NCBI RefSeq assembly: GCF_021172065.1
Contig: NZ_CP087880.1
Location: 310,001 to 374,000, forward strand
Length of the DNA stretch: 64,000 bases
From: Pseudocitrobacter corydidari
GTDB lineage: Bacteria > Pseudomonadota > Gammaproteobacteria > Enterobacterales > Enterobacteriaceae
Direction of reading: 5' to 3'
Shown here piece by piece: positions 9,193 to 17,584 of the stretch. A program made the position numbers and the translations under genes. The notes below the pieces were generated by a model. That model saw only the letters and a program-made list of their open reading frames with translations. It ran no database searches and was not told the DNA's origin. Within the stretch, counting starts at the first letter, position 1; each line of letters starts with the position of its first letter.

Positions 9193-10835
9193 AGCCTCGT
9201 TTTTACGCCGCGCTACTGGCGTGCTTGTACGCGCTTTACTATCTCATTCCGCTAAATGGTCGGTTGCTCTGGCAGCCGGATGAAACGCGCTATGCGGAAA
9301 TCAGCCGCGAGATGCTGGCATCGGGTAACTGGGCGGTACCGCATTTTCTGGGGTTACGTTATTTCGAAAAACCGGTTGCCGGATACTGGATCAACAATAT
9401 CGGGCAGTGGTTATTTGGTCACAACAACTTCGCTGTTCGCTTTGGCGGCGTGTTGTCGATAACGCTCACCGGCCTGCTGGTGGCGTGGATGGCCTGGATG
9501 CTGTGGCGCGATAAACGTATTGCAATCCTTTCCGCAGTCATCTTCCTGACTATGTTTCTGGTTTATGGCATCGGCACCTACGCCGTGCTGGACCCGATGA
9601 TCACCCTGTGGCTGGTGCTGGGCATGTGCGGTTTCTGGTATGGCGCTAACGCGCGCATTCGTGCGGAAAAAATCGGTGGTTATCTGCTGCTGGGTTTTGC
9701 CTGCGGCATGGGTGTGATGACCAAAGGATTTCTGGCGCTGGCGGTACCGGTATTAGGCGTCCTGCCGTGGGTTATCGCGGAAAAACGCTGGCGGGAAGTG
9801 CTGACCTGGGGCTGGCTCTCTATCGCGGTTTGCATATTAACGGTACTGCCCTGGGGGTTAACCATCGCCTCTCGCGAACCGGATTTCTGGCGCTATTTCT
9901 TCTGGGTGGAGCATATCCAGCGCTTCGCGCGCAGCGATGCCCAGCATAAAGCGCCCTTCTGGTATTACGTGCCGTTTGTTATCGCCGGGTGTTTGCCGTG
10001 GCTGGCGTTGCTGCCGGGCGCGCTGAAGCAGGGGTGGCGAGGGCGTAAAACCGAGAAAGGGCTTTTGTATCTGTTGGGCTGGGTGGTGATGCCGTTTCTG
10101 TTTTTCAGCATCGCCAAAGGGAAACTGCCCACCTACATTTTGCCTTGCTTCGCACCGCTGGCGATTTTGATAGCGCGTTATGTGCGTGACGCCACGCCCT
10201 TGGTTATGAGGGCTAACGGCATCATCAACCTGGCGGTTGGTGTCTGCGGCGCGCTTGCGGCGTTTCTTGTCTCTCCCTGGGGATGGATGAAACATCCCAT
10301 CTGGCCCTACATTGAGCTTTATAAAAGCATGCTGGCGCTGGTGGCGTTTGGTTTTTGGGCATTGATGGGATGGATGTCATTGAAAAATGGGCGACAGGGA
10401 ACACTGCTGGCCGCCTGTTGTCCGTTGCTGCTGGCTCTACTGTGCGGTTACGCGATTCCTGACCGGGTTGTCGCCAGCAAGCAGCCGCAGTTTATGATTG
10501 ATATTCTGAGTGAAGATCTGCAACCCAGCCGATATGTGTTATCCAACAACGTCGGGCTGGCAGCAGGGTTAGCGTGGGAGCTGAAACGCGCGGATATTCT
10601 GCTTTACGGTGGAAGAGGCGAGTTGCGCTATGGGCTTGGCTATTCGGATGCTAAAGATCGTTTTATCCCTCGTGAAGCGTTCAATGACTGGCTGGCGGCG
10701 CATCGCCAGCAGGGGAGGATATCTCTGGTGTTGCAGGTTAATAGTGGGCAAACCGTGGAGGATTTCGACCTGCCTAAAGCGGATAACGTCTACGTAATGC
10801 CACGCATTATTTATCTGGAGTATCTCCCACAGTGA
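9189..10835 (+). CDS. arnT: Lipid A L-Ara4N transferase (GT83)
   Basis: ArnT is the integral-membrane glycosyltransferase that moves L-Ara4N from undecaprenyl phosphate to the lipid A phosphates on the periplasmic side. This lowers surface charge and gives polymyxin resistance. The N-terminal PMT-like signature [16 protein letters not shown] is present in the first periplasmic loop. It is followed by [20 protein letters not shown] and roughly a dozen hydrophobic segments, then a soluble C-terminal domain from about residue 430. Its 548 residues match the E. coli length closely. It shares four bases with arnE, whose GTG start overlaps the arnT stop. Confidence 0.96.
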   Translation: MKPRFYAALLACLYALYYLIPLNGRLLWQPDETRYAEISREMLASGNWAVPHFLGLRYFEKPVAGYWINNIGQWLFGHNNFAVRFGGVLSITLTGLLVAWMAWMLWRDKRIAILSAVIFLTMFLVYGIGTYAVLDPMITLWLVLGMCGFWYGANARIRAEKIGGYLLLGFACGMGVMTKGFLALAVPVLGVLPWVIAEKRWREVLTWGWLSIAVCILTVLPWGLTIASREPDFWRYFFWVEHIQRFARSDAQHKAPFWYYVPFVIAGCLPWLALLPGALKQGWRGRKTEKGLLYLLGWVVMPFLFFSIAKGKLPTYILPCFAPLAILIARYVRDATPLVMRANGIINLAVGVCGALAAFLVSPWGWMKHPIWPYIELYKSMLALVAFGFWALMGWMSLKNGRQGTLLAACCPLLLALLCGYAIPDRVVASKQPQFMIDILSEDLQPSRYVLSNNVGLAAGLAWELKRADILLYGGRGELRYGLGYSDAKDRFIPREAFNDWLAAHRQQGRISLVLQVNSGQTVEDFDLPKADNVYVMPRIIYLEYLPQ

Positions 10836-11158
10836 TAACGATCGTGCTGCTGTTACTGGCAAGCCTGTTGAGCAGTGCCGGGCAGCTGTGTCAGAAACAG
10901 GCCGCGCATCGCGCAGATAAAAAACGGCTGGTGCTCTGGCTGGCGCTTGCCGTCGGGATGCTCGGCGCCGGAATGCTGCTCTGGCTGGTGGTGCTGCAAC
11001 GCGTGCCGGTGAGCCTCGCGTATCCCATGCTAAGCCTGAATTTTGTCTGGGTGACGCTGGCGGCAAAGTTTATCTGGCGCGAAACGGTGACCATGCGGCA
11101 CTGGATAGGCATTGCATTGATTATTCTCGGTATTCTGTTGCTGGGAGGGAATGCGTGA
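10832..11158 (+). CDS. arnE: L-Ara4N-phosphoundecaprenol flippase subunit ArnE
   Basis: This 108-residue protein has the EmrE-like small multidrug resistance fold with four predicted membrane helices. It includes the typical helix-2/3 boundary [17 protein letters not shown]. With ArnF it forms the heterodimer that flips undecaprenyl-phosphate-L-Ara4N to the periplasmic face. It uses a GTG start that overlaps the arnT TGA, and its own stop overlaps the arnF start (TGATG). The GQLCQKQA segment in helix 1 is a family feature. Confidence 0.94.
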   Translation: MITIVLLLLASLLSSAGQLCQKQAAHRADKKRLVLWLALAVGMLGAGMLLWLVVLQRVPVSLAYPMLSLNFVWVTLAAKFIWRETVTMRHWIGIALIILGILLLGGNA

Positions 11159-11538
11159 TGGGGGTTATCTGGGCATTATTGAGCGTGGTTATCGTCAGCA
11201 CATCCCAGCTGGCGCTGCGCTATGCCATGGTGCAACTGCCGCCTGTGGCGTCCCTGCGGCTGTTTTGCAACCATCTTCTGACACTCCAGCCAGGAACGTT
11301 GCCGCTGGTGGCTGGGCTGGTGGGGTATCTTGTATCAATGATCTGCTGGTTTTTAGCTTTGCAGCGGCTGCCTCTTTCCCGTGCCTATGCGCTGATGAGC
11401 CTGAGCTATGTGCTGGTATGGGCGGCGGCGCTAGTGTTACCCGGATGGCATGAATCTTTCTCATGGCTCTCCTTTGCCGGGGTGATGAGTTTGTTTGTCG
11501 GCGTGTTGTTGATATTTTCCCCCGGCCCCAGGGCGTGA
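11158..11538 (+). CDS. arnF: L-Ara4N-phosphoundecaprenol flippase subunit ArnF
   Basis: The product is the second SMR-type flippase subunit, about 126 residues with four membrane helices and the matching motif LPLSRAYALMSLSYVLVW. The ATG at 11158 (MGVIW) lies in the TGATG overlap with arnE and matches the E. coli N-terminus MGL. An in-frame GTG at 11155 would add one residue. It is the last gene of the arn operon; BIME repeats follow directly after the stop. No pmrD or menE follows as in some relatives. Confidence 0.92.
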   Translation: MGVIWALLSVVIVSTSQLALRYAMVQLPPVASLRLFCNHLLTLQPGTLPLVAGLVGYLVSMICWFLALQRLPLSRAYALMSLSYVLVWAAALVLPGWHESFSWLSFAGVMSLFVGVLLIFSPGPRA

Positions 11539-11558
11539 CCCTGGTGACGGGTAAGTCG

Positions 11559-11875
11559 GTAGGCCTGATAAGCGTAGCGCCATCAGGCAGTGTGCCGTGA
11601 ATTGCCGGGAGGCGGCTACGCCTTGCCCGGCCTACGGTTCGGTGTTGCTATCGGGGATTTTTTCGGCGGTAGGCCTGATAAGCGTAGCGCCATCAGGCAG
11701 TGTGCGCGTGAATTGCCGGGAGGCGGCTACGCCTTGCCCGGCCTACGGTTCGGTGTTGCTATCGGGGATTTTTTCGGCGGTAGGCCTGATAAGCGTAGCG
11801 CCATCAGGCAGTGTGCCGTGAATTGCCGGAGGCGGCTACGCCTTGCCCGGCCTACGGTTTGGTGTTGCCATCGAA
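11559..11875. repeat. Tandem BIME, three units of about 110 bp
   Basis: Units begin GTAGGCCTGATAAGCG at 11559, 11669 and 11780, so the spacing is 110 and 111 bp. The extra base in unit 2 is in GTGTGCGCGTG versus GTGTGCCGTG. Each unit contains one REP (GCCTGATAAGCGTAGCGCCATCAGGC), a short spacer, and an inverted REP (GCCGGGAGGCGGCTACGCC...), then GGTGTTGCTATCGG and a T-rich stretch. Units 1 and 2 are nearly identical. The third runs into the 3' end of the next, convergent gene and encodes its last residues. It fills the gap between arnF and the MFS gene. Confidence 0.93.
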
Positions 11876-13221
11876 CGATGTTTCATCGGAATGAAGGCAA
11901 TCACTATCGCGCCGAGCACGAGGAATGCGGCGACCATATAGATTCCGGCGTTGAAACTACCGGTGATATCTTTCATCCAGCCCATCAGCAGTGGCCCCAG
12001 TGCCGCGCCGGTCATCCCGGTAGCGTTAATCACCGCAATCCCCAGCGCGCGCGCCTGAATTGAGATGGATTGATCCGGCGTGGTCCAGAAAATCACCATC
12101 GCGGCAAATGCCCCGGCGGATGCCATCACGATACCGCTGAATTGCAGCATCGGGTTGCTACTGGTTGCCGTCAGTATCCAGCCTGCGGCGGCAAAAAGAT
12201 AAGGCAGCAGCGTGTGGATTTTTCGCTCATTCAACCGGTCGGAACGCTTACTCCACCACACCATGCCAACAATAGTGCAGACCTGTGGAATGGCGCTGAG
12301 TAATCCAATGGTGATGTTATTACTCTCCTGATTAAAACTGCGCAGAATAAGCGGTGTCCAGACGCTTAATGCACTCAGGGTATTGGTCAGGCAAAAATAC
12401 GCCAGCGTGTAGAGCATAATGACCGGCGTAAATAACTCGCGCAGCATACTGCGCTGCGACACCATTGCGCTGCTGATCCCCCGTTGTGATTGTTGAACCG
12501 CGCGTTTATCGGCTTCCAGCATTTCATTCAGACAGGCTTTATCATCGTCGGTCAGCCATTTCGCTTTCGCCGGGGAATCATCCAGCCAGAACCAGACCAC
12601 CAGGCCTAATAATACGGAGGGGAAACCTTCCAGTAAAAATAACCACTGCCACCCCTTCAGGTTTAATAAGCCATCCATATTTAAAATATAGCCTGACGCC
12701 AGCGAACCTAACGCCATGGTTACCGGCATCGCTATCATAAACAAGGCGTTAGCGCGGGCGCGATACTGCGACGGGAACCAGTAGGTTAAATAGAGCAGCA
12801 GCCCTGGCAGGAAGCCCGCCTCGGCGATCCCAACCAGCATTCGCAGTACATACAGGCTATTTGGCCCGGTGGCGAACATGGTCGCCGTCGAGGCAATTCC
12901 CCATACCACCATCAGCACCGCAATCCAGCGTCGGGCACCGACAATCCCTAACATAATATTGCTGGGGATCCCGCAAATCACATACATCACATAAAACAGG
13001 GTGGTTGCCAGACCAAACATGGTGCTGGTTAAACCTAAATCTTTGCCCATCGTTAAACCGGCAAAACCGATATTAATGCGATCGAGGTAAGAGAAGACAA
13101 ATAAAATAAATAAGAAAACAATTAATCGGCGGAATAACTTTTTTATCACCGCTTGTTGTCGCGGGTCCAGTGTATCCTGCGTATCGGAAGGCGGCGATAA
13201 TACGCTCGAAGAATCATTCAT
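11836..13221 (-). CDS. MFS transporter, anion:cation symporter (ACS) family
   Basis: A 12-helix MFS carrier with the ACS-type start of helix 1, FVFSYLDRINIGFAGLTMGKDLGL, and the helix-4/5 segment RMLVGIAEAGFLPGLLLYLTYWFP. Members take up small carboxylates such as tartrate, galactonate, phthalate or hydroxyphenylacetate. The substrate cannot be read from sequence. The open frame extends to 13353, but the Met at 13221 (MNDSSSV) has a GAG element upstream and gives a normal 461 residues. It is divergent from iacR and may belong to the same catabolic locus, for instance as a carrier for indole-3-acetate or a related acid (inference). The last codons (NRRPGKA) and the stop lie in REP DNA. Confidence 0.85.
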   Translation of the reverse strand: MNDSSSVLSPPSDTQDTLDPRQQAVIKKLFRRLIVFLFILFVFSYLDRINIGFAGLTMGKDLGLTSTMFGLATTLFYVMYVICGIPSNIMLGIVGARRWIAVLMVVWGIASTATMFATGPNSLYVLRMLVGIAEAGFLPGLLLYLTYWFPSQYRARANALFMIAMPVTMALGSLASGYILNMDGLLNLKGWQWLFLLEGFPSVLLGLVVWFWLDDSPAKAKWLTDDDKACLNEMLEADKRAVQQSQRGISSAMVSQRSMLRELFTPVIMLYTLAYFCLTNTLSALSVWTPLILRSFNQESNNITIGLLSAIPQVCTIVGMVWWSKRSDRLNERKIHTLLPYLFAAAGWILTATSSNPMLQFSGIVMASAGAFAAMVIFWTTPDQSISIQARALGIAVINATGMTGAALGPLLMGWMKDITGSFNAGIYMVAAFLVLGAIVIAFIPMKHRSMATPNRRPGKA

Positions 13222-13397
13222 GTCGGGCTCCACATTGCAATGTAATATTATTTTGTTAGCAGGCGAATATTTATCATGCTCAGAATGTTTTATTGACAGA
13301 GGCCATCCGAACACGTGCGCTAACGTATAGGTAACAGCCTGATAAGGTGTCAATGGAATCCGTAAAAAATGAGACGGAATTGTTATCTGTGTGGCGT

Positions 13398-13412
13398 TTT
13401 ATGAATCATAAA
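13398..13412. promoter_or_regulatory. Inverted repeat between MFS gene and iacR, possible operator
   Basis: TTTATG-AAT-CATAAA is a perfect 6-bp palindrome with a 3-bp centre, in the 297-bp divergent gap. It sits upstream of both genes and could bind IacR or another regulator. Confidence 0.4.
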
Positions 13413-13456
13413 GTGGGTTTTAGAACATTCATGACAGAGCGAATGCGCGATGATGC

Positions 13457-13485
13457 TATAGCGTGAACTTATAACCCGGTATACT
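13457..13485 (+). promoter_or_regulatory. Putative iacR promoter
   Basis: A consensus-like -10 hexamer TATACT lies at 13480-13485, about 33 bp before the iacR start. The matching -35 region (TATAGC at 13457) is poor, as expected for a regulated promoter. Confidence 0.35.
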
Positions 13486-13518
13486 CAGCGTATCGACGTC
13501 TTTTGACTAAGGAAGCTC

Positions 13519-13992
13519 ATGAGTGCAATCAAAAAAACAGCGGATGTGAAGAGCGCGGATGCGGCTTTTCATCGTGAAGAGTTCCCGTTCTACTGGATTG
13601 TTAACGTCTATGCGCGCTACACCCAGGTGATGGAAGTGACGTTGAAAAAGGTGCAGCTCGACGTTTCGCGCTTTCGGGTGATGATGATTACCCATCAGTA
13701 CGGCAAGGCCAGCATCTCGCAAATTTCTGAATATGCGATGGCGAAAATGCCGACCGTCACCAAAATTGTTGGCCGCCTGCGTGACGATGGGATGGTGACC
13801 ACCGCCAGCAGCGAACAGGATGCCAGGGTGACGGAGGTGATGCTCACGCCTGCCGGAAAGGCGAAAATTGAAGAAGCGCATCGCCTGGCGCAGAAAGTTT
13901 TCGAAAAAGGGTTCAAGGGAATGACGCCCGCGCAGGTGGAAAAAATGAACCTGTCGCTGTCGAAAGTGCTGGGTAACCTCAACGAACTGTAG
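13519..13992 (+). CDS. iacR: MarR-family regulator, IacR-like
   Basis: A 157-residue winged-helix protein of the MarR family. The recognition region is ISQISEYAMAKMPTVTKIVGRLRDDGMVTTASSEQDARVTEVMLTP (written here only in part as KMPTVTKIVGRL and EQDARVTEVMLT), with the D-x-R wing signature in QDARVTE. N- and C-terminal helices would form the dimer. It is adjacent to and codirectional with the iac genes, as IacR is in Pseudomonas and Acinetobacter iac clusters, where it represses until auxin or a derivative binds. That role here is inferred from context. AAGGA precedes the start. A 332-bp gap separates it from iacH, so it probably has its own transcript. Confidence 0.85.
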   Translation: MSAIKKTADVKSADAAFHREEFPFYWIVNVYARYTQVMEVTLKKVQLDVSRFRVMMITHQYGKASISQISEYAMAKMPTVTKIVGRLRDDGMVTTASSEQDARVTEVMLTPAGKAKIEEAHRLAQKVFEKGFKGMTPAQVEKMNLSLSKVLGNLNEL

Positions 13993-14001
13993 CCTCAGAG
14001 G

Positions 14002-14025
14002 GCGATCGTTAAGATTTGTGATCGC
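14002..14025 (+). terminator. Possible terminator after iacR
   Basis: GCGATC (14002-14007) pairs with GATCGC (14020-14025), then GCTAAACTTTTCTTA. A second stem GTCGCC/GGCGAC lies at 14076-14099, ahead of a pyrimidine-rich run. Either could separate iacR from the iacH transcript, but both are weak. Confidence 0.35.
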
Positions 14026-14199
14026 GCTAAACTTTTCTTATAACTCCCTGTAAATCCTATCGTTAATTCTTATCCGTCGCCCTGAGTTTTCACGGCGACT
14101 TTGGTGCGTTTCCCTCTTTTTTCTGCCGTAATTCATCGACATAACGCAATAGCCATATCGAATAAATGGTTATATTTGCGTTATAGGATTGTAAAAATA

Positions 14200-14227
14200 A
14201 CGTGAAATATTACTTGAATATTCACGT
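14200..14227. promoter_or_regulatory. Long inverted repeat before iacH, candidate IacR operator
   Basis: ACGTGAAATATT (14200-14211) is mirrored by AATATTCACGT (14217-14227), differing only by one extra A in the left arm. The centre is five bases. AT-rich palindromes of this size are typical MarR-family operators. It lies about 100 bp before the iacH start, in an AT-rich stretch that should hold the main iac promoter, though I could not place convincing -35/-10 boxes. This is the only strong dyad in the gap 13993-14324. Confidence 0.55.
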
Positions 14228-14324
14228 AAATATCTCATGATTGATTTATCGCCATTCAGGGCAAAAAAGCAGCGATGACTGCTCGCCTGGATGTGATTCA
14301 CTTTTTCTGGTCAAGGTATCAATC

Positions 14325-15446
14325 ATGAAGCCAGTTTTTGAGAGCAATGGTTATGTCGAGCAGTTTACGCTCGGTTCAGGCGAGCTGCGGTTCGCCGTCA
14401 AAGATACGCTGGATATCGCCGGTCACCCGACCCGCGCCGGATGCCCGGCGCTGGCCGATGCGCCGAAAGCGAAGCAGCATGCCCGCATCGTCAAGGTGCT
14501 GCTCAACAGCGGCTGCCAGCTGACGGGCAAAACCACCCTGCACGAACTGGCGTTTGGCGTTACCGGGATCAACCCGTGGAGCGGCACGCCCGTTAATCCT
14601 CAATACCCTACGCTGATTCCCGGCGGTTCGTCGAGCGGCTCCGCAACCGTCGTCGCCAATGGCGATGTCGATTTCGCCCTCGGTACCGACACCGGTGGTT
14701 CGGTCCGAATGCCCGCTGCCTGCTGCGGTGTGCTGGGGCTGAAACCGGGCTATGGCGTGCTCAGCCGCCAGGGTGTATTACCTGCCTACAGCTCACTCGA
14801 TTGCGTCGGTATTTTTGCCCGCGAACCGCGTATTCTGCGCGAAGTGCTGGCCCGCGTGGCGTTACCGGTTGATGCACCGCTGGCGTCTCTGCCCTCGATG
14901 GGCTTTATCTTTGCGGCTCAGCCGGAGATTGACGCCCTGCTGGTGGATGCGCTGGAAGCGTTGGGCATCGCCGCAAACTGCGTGACGCTGCCGCTGTTGG
15001 GCGAAGCGCATCGCGCCGGGCTAACCATCATCAACCGCGAAAACTGGCTGGCATTTAACGCATTGCTGGCAAGCCACGCGGTTTCCCCGGACGTTGCCAG
15101 CCGTATTCAGGCCGGAGAATCCATCACCAGCGAACAGCTCGCCTGCGCGGAAAACGTGCGCGCGCATTTCACCGCTCAGGTGAATGATCTGCTGGAAGAG
15201 ACACCACTGCTGGCATTGGCGACGCTACCGGAACTGCCGCCGACGCTGGAAGAGGCGGAAGATCCGCTTAGCGTGGTGAATCTGACGCGGCTGGTGCGGC
15301 CCTTCAACCTCAGCGGTCATCCGGCGCTCTCGCTGCCGATGGGCGAACTTCAGGGCCGACCCGTCGCGCTACAACTGGTGGCGGGCTTTGGCGAAGAGGG
15401 GCTTCTCGTCCAGGCCGCCGAATGGCTGATACGCCGCCGCCTCTGA
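14325..15446 (+). CDS. iacH: Amidase-family protein of auxin degradation, IacH
   Basis: This 373-residue protein has the amidase signature fold. The catalytic Lys is K26 in FAVKDTLDIAGHPTRAG, the cis-Ser region is PGGSSSGS (residues 99-106), and the nucleophile is S126 in TDTGGSVRMPA. It is shorter than GatA-type amidases, as IacH proteins are. In iac clusters IacH is thought to act on a late ring-opened or lactam-like intermediate on the way from indole-3-acetate to catechol; its exact reaction is not settled. The open frame reaches back to 14241, but the ATG at 14325 has AAGG upstream and matches the family start. It is the first gene of the iac transcript. Confidence 0.85.
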   Translation: MKPVFESNGYVEQFTLGSGELRFAVKDTLDIAGHPTRAGCPALADAPKAKQHARIVKVLLNSGCQLTGKTTLHELAFGVTGINPWSGTPVNPQYPTLIPGGSSSGSATVVANGDVDFALGTDTGGSVRMPAACCGVLGLKPGYGVLSRQGVLPAYSSLDCVGIFAREPRILREVLARVALPVDAPLASLPSMGFIFAAQPEIDALLVDALEALGIAANCVTLPLLGEAHRAGLTIINRENWLAFNALLASHAVSPDVASRIQAGESITSEQLACAENVRAHFTAQVNDLLEETPLLALATLPELPPTLEEAEDPLSVVNLTRLVRPFNLSGHPALSLPMGELQGRPVALQLVAGFGEEGLLVQAAEWLIRRRL

Positions 15447-15551
15447 CGTTTATCGCGTAATAAAACCGTTGAACCGACCACTCAATGCCATTCAGGCGTT
15501 GCGGCATCGTGCACCTTTTTGCCGCCCGCCCACGTTATTCGGGAGTCAGCT

Positions 15552-16679
15552 ATGTCCGTCGTACACGTCCGTGAAGAGCTTGTTCCGTTATTGACCGAAG
15601 TGACCGCGCGCAGCGCCGATTTCGAGCGCCAGCGCCATGTTTCAGACGACATCATCAGCCGCTTTAAACAGGTAGGCGTCTACCGTGCGCTGGTGCCGAA
15701 AATCTACGGCGGGGATGAGTGTTCTCCGGCGCAGTTTTGTGAACTGATTGAGCAAATCGCCACCGCAGACGGCTCGGCAGGCTGGGTCGCCAGTTTTGGT
15801 ATGAGCCCGTTTTATCTCGGCGCGCTGCCGCCGGATACCCTGAAAGAACTCTATCGCAACGGCCCCGATGTGGTGTTTGCCGGGGGCATCTATCCGACGC
15901 ACAACGCGCAACTGGCCGATGGCGGCTATCGCGTAAGCGGACGCTGGTGCTTTGCCAGCGGCAGTATGGGCGCATCGGTGTTTGGCGTCGGCATTCAACC
16001 GGAAGGGGAGAACGCGCTTCCGCGCATGGCGGTGCTGCCGCGCGAAAGCATTCATATCGACCCGGTGTGGGATACGGTCGGGCTGGCGGGAACCGGCAGC
16101 CATGATTTGCTGGTGGATGACGCGTATGTACCGCAGGAGTGGACATTTATTCGCGGCGGGGCGCTGAATCTGGAAGGCCCGCTGTATCGCTATCCGGTGT
16201 TATCGCTCGCCACGCAGGTGCTCTCCGTTGTGGCGCTGGGTGTGGCCCGCGCGGCACTGAATGAAATCTATCAGATTGCCCATCGTCAGCAGTCTGTCAC
16301 CGGCGCGCCGCGCCTGGCCGACCGACCGCAGGCGCAGATGCAAATTGCCCGTTGTGAAGCAGAACTCCGCTCGGCGCGCGCCTGGTTTTACGAGGCTATT
16401 GATGACGTCTGGCAGCGTCTGCTGGTCGGTAATGAGCCGGGCCAGCAGCAGGTCAATGCGCTGCGTCTTTCCTCTACGCACGTCACCCGCGTGGCGGCAG
16501 ACGTTGCCCGTCAGGCGCTGGCGCTTAACGGGATGGGCGGCGTCACCATGACCAGCCCGCTCCAGCGTTATGTGCGCGACACGATGGTGATCACCCAACA
16601 TGCCTTTATGGGCGACCTCTCGTACCTGAACGCCGGTACGGTCTTTTTCGGCGGCAAACCGCTGCCGGGTTATCTCTGA
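15552..16679 (+). CDS. iacA: Indole-3-acetate flavin monooxygenase, IacA
   Basis: A 375-residue protein of the acyl-CoA dehydrogenase-like two-component flavin monooxygenase group (also containing HpaH, IifC and DszC). The N-terminal helical part, the middle beta domain (VSGRWCFASGSMGASVFGVG, and DTVGLAGTGSHDLLVDDAYVP) and the C-terminal four-helix domain (GMGGVTMTSPLQRYVRDT) are all present. IacA starts indole-ring oxidation of indole-3-acetate using reduced flavin from a partner reductase, here most likely IacG. The ATG at 15552 with GGGAG upstream is chosen over the longer frame from 15519. The 105-bp gap after iacH shows no clear terminator. Confidence 0.88.
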   Translation: MSVVHVREELVPLLTEVTARSADFERQRHVSDDIISRFKQVGVYRALVPKIYGGDECSPAQFCELIEQIATADGSAGWVASFGMSPFYLGALPPDTLKELYRNGPDVVFAGGIYPTHNAQLADGGYRVSGRWCFASGSMGASVFGVGIQPEGENALPRMAVLPRESIHIDPVWDTVGLAGTGSHDLLVDDAYVPQEWTFIRGGALNLEGPLYRYPVLSLATQVLSVVALGVARAALNEIYQIAHRQQSVTGAPRLADRPQAQMQIARCEAELRSARAWFYEAIDDVWQRLLVGNEPGQQQVNALRLSSTHVTRVAADVARQALALNGMGGVTMTSPLQRYVRDTMVITQHAFMGDLSYLNAGTVFFGGKPLPGYL

Positions 16680-16699
16680 ATTTCTGAAAGGAGCAACAA

Positions 16700-17050
16700 A
16701 TGAGCCAGAACACATTACGCGTGCTGTTTTGTATCGGTGTGAACCAGAACTTTTTCGATGCGACTCCGGCAGAAGCCAAACAGGTGTGGGGTGCATTCGG
16801 CGTGATGATGAAAGGCATGGAAGAGACGCCGGGCATCCGCGTCATCGGCAACATGGATGACGACCAGTTGATGGTCGGCCCCTCGACCACCGCACCGTGG
16901 ACCACCTACGTGCTGGCGGATGCCGACACCCTGGAAAGTGTTGCGGCGGTCTGCAACCTGTTCCGCACCACGCCGGTCGGTGAAAGCAAGTTGTGGAAGT
17001 ACTGCAAGATTGAAGCGCGCGTGGGCCGCGAACTGATTATTCAGAATTAA
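16700..17050 (+). CDS. iacB: Small iac cluster protein IacB
   Basis: The 116-residue cytoplasmic product corresponds in size and place to IacB of known iac clusters. It has a ferredoxin-like alpha/beta look (VLFCIGVNQNFFDATPAEAK, then TTYVLADADTLESVAAVCNLF), with no signal peptide or recognisable catalytic motif. Its role in auxin degradation is undefined; it could bind an intermediate. It follows iacA by 20 bp with AAAGGAG as ribosome binding site and precedes iacI by 10 bp. Confidence 0.82.
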   Translation: MSQNTLRVLFCIGVNQNFFDATPAEAKQVWGAFGVMMKGMEETPGIRVIGNMDDDQLMVGPSTTAPWTTYVLADADTLESVAAVCNLFRTTPVGESKLWKYCKIEARVGRELIIQN

Positions 17051-17060
17051 GGAGCGGGCG

Positions 17061-17573
17061 ATGAACTCACAGGATGCGCAGCGCTTGCAGCAGCTTGAAG
17101 ATCAGCAGGATGCGCGGGTATGCATCAGCAACTATATGCGCCTGTGCGACCAGCTTGAAACCCCGGCGACCGTGCGGGCGATTGGCGCGCTGTTTACCAC
17201 CAATGCCTGCTGGGAAGGCGTGGGCGAACCGTATGCCACACGCCTTGGCAGGCATGTCGGACGCAACGCCATTGAAAGCATGATGGCCGGTTACGTCAAA
17301 ACGCCCGCGCATTTTGCGATGAACGCCCATTTTCTGTGCTCGGAAGCCCTCATCCAGCAGCCGGATGGCCTGCTTTTCGGGCGCTGGCTGATGCTGCAAA
17401 CCTCCAGTTTTACCGCCGGAGGATCGCATCTCAATGCGGCGGAACTGAACGTGGAGTTTCGCCGCGAAGCCGGTGTGATGCGGATGCACCATTTCACGAC
17501 GCGCAATCTGTTCAGCAGGCCAGTGGATCACTGGCACGCCGCAGATGTGCTGCCTGTACCTGACAATAAATAG
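17061..17573 (+). CDS. iacI: SnoaL/NTF2-like protein IacI
   Basis: A 170-residue protein with the NTF2/SnoaL-like cone fold expected from IVSNYM-type helix 1 (VCISNYMRLCDQLETPATV), the segment FTTNACWEGVGEPYATRLGRHVGR, and C-terminal beta strands (LNVEFRREAGVMRMHHFTTRN). Relatives act as isomerases, dehydratases or dioxygenase beta-like subunits. In iac clusters it is IacI and lies next to the Rieske genes. Its reaction is not firmly known; it may process an intermediate after IacA. AAGGAGCGGGCG precedes the start, and iacC follows after 11 bp. Confidence 0.82.
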   Translation: MNSQDAQRLQQLEDQQDARVCISNYMRLCDQLETPATVRAIGALFTTNACWEGVGEPYATRLGRHVGRNAIESMMAGYVKTPAHFAMNAHFLCSEALIQQPDGLLFGRWLMLQTSSFTAGGSHLNAAELNVEFRREAGVMRMHHFTTRNLFSRPVDHWHAADVLPVPDNK

Positions 17574-17584
17574 AGAGTCGAGCG

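Noticed and set aside
14325-15446. Reading the amidase gene as a GatA subunit
   Set aside because: It is far shorter than GatA (373 versus about 480 residues), has no gatB or gatC nearby, and E. coli-like bacteria lack GatCAB. Context fits IacH.
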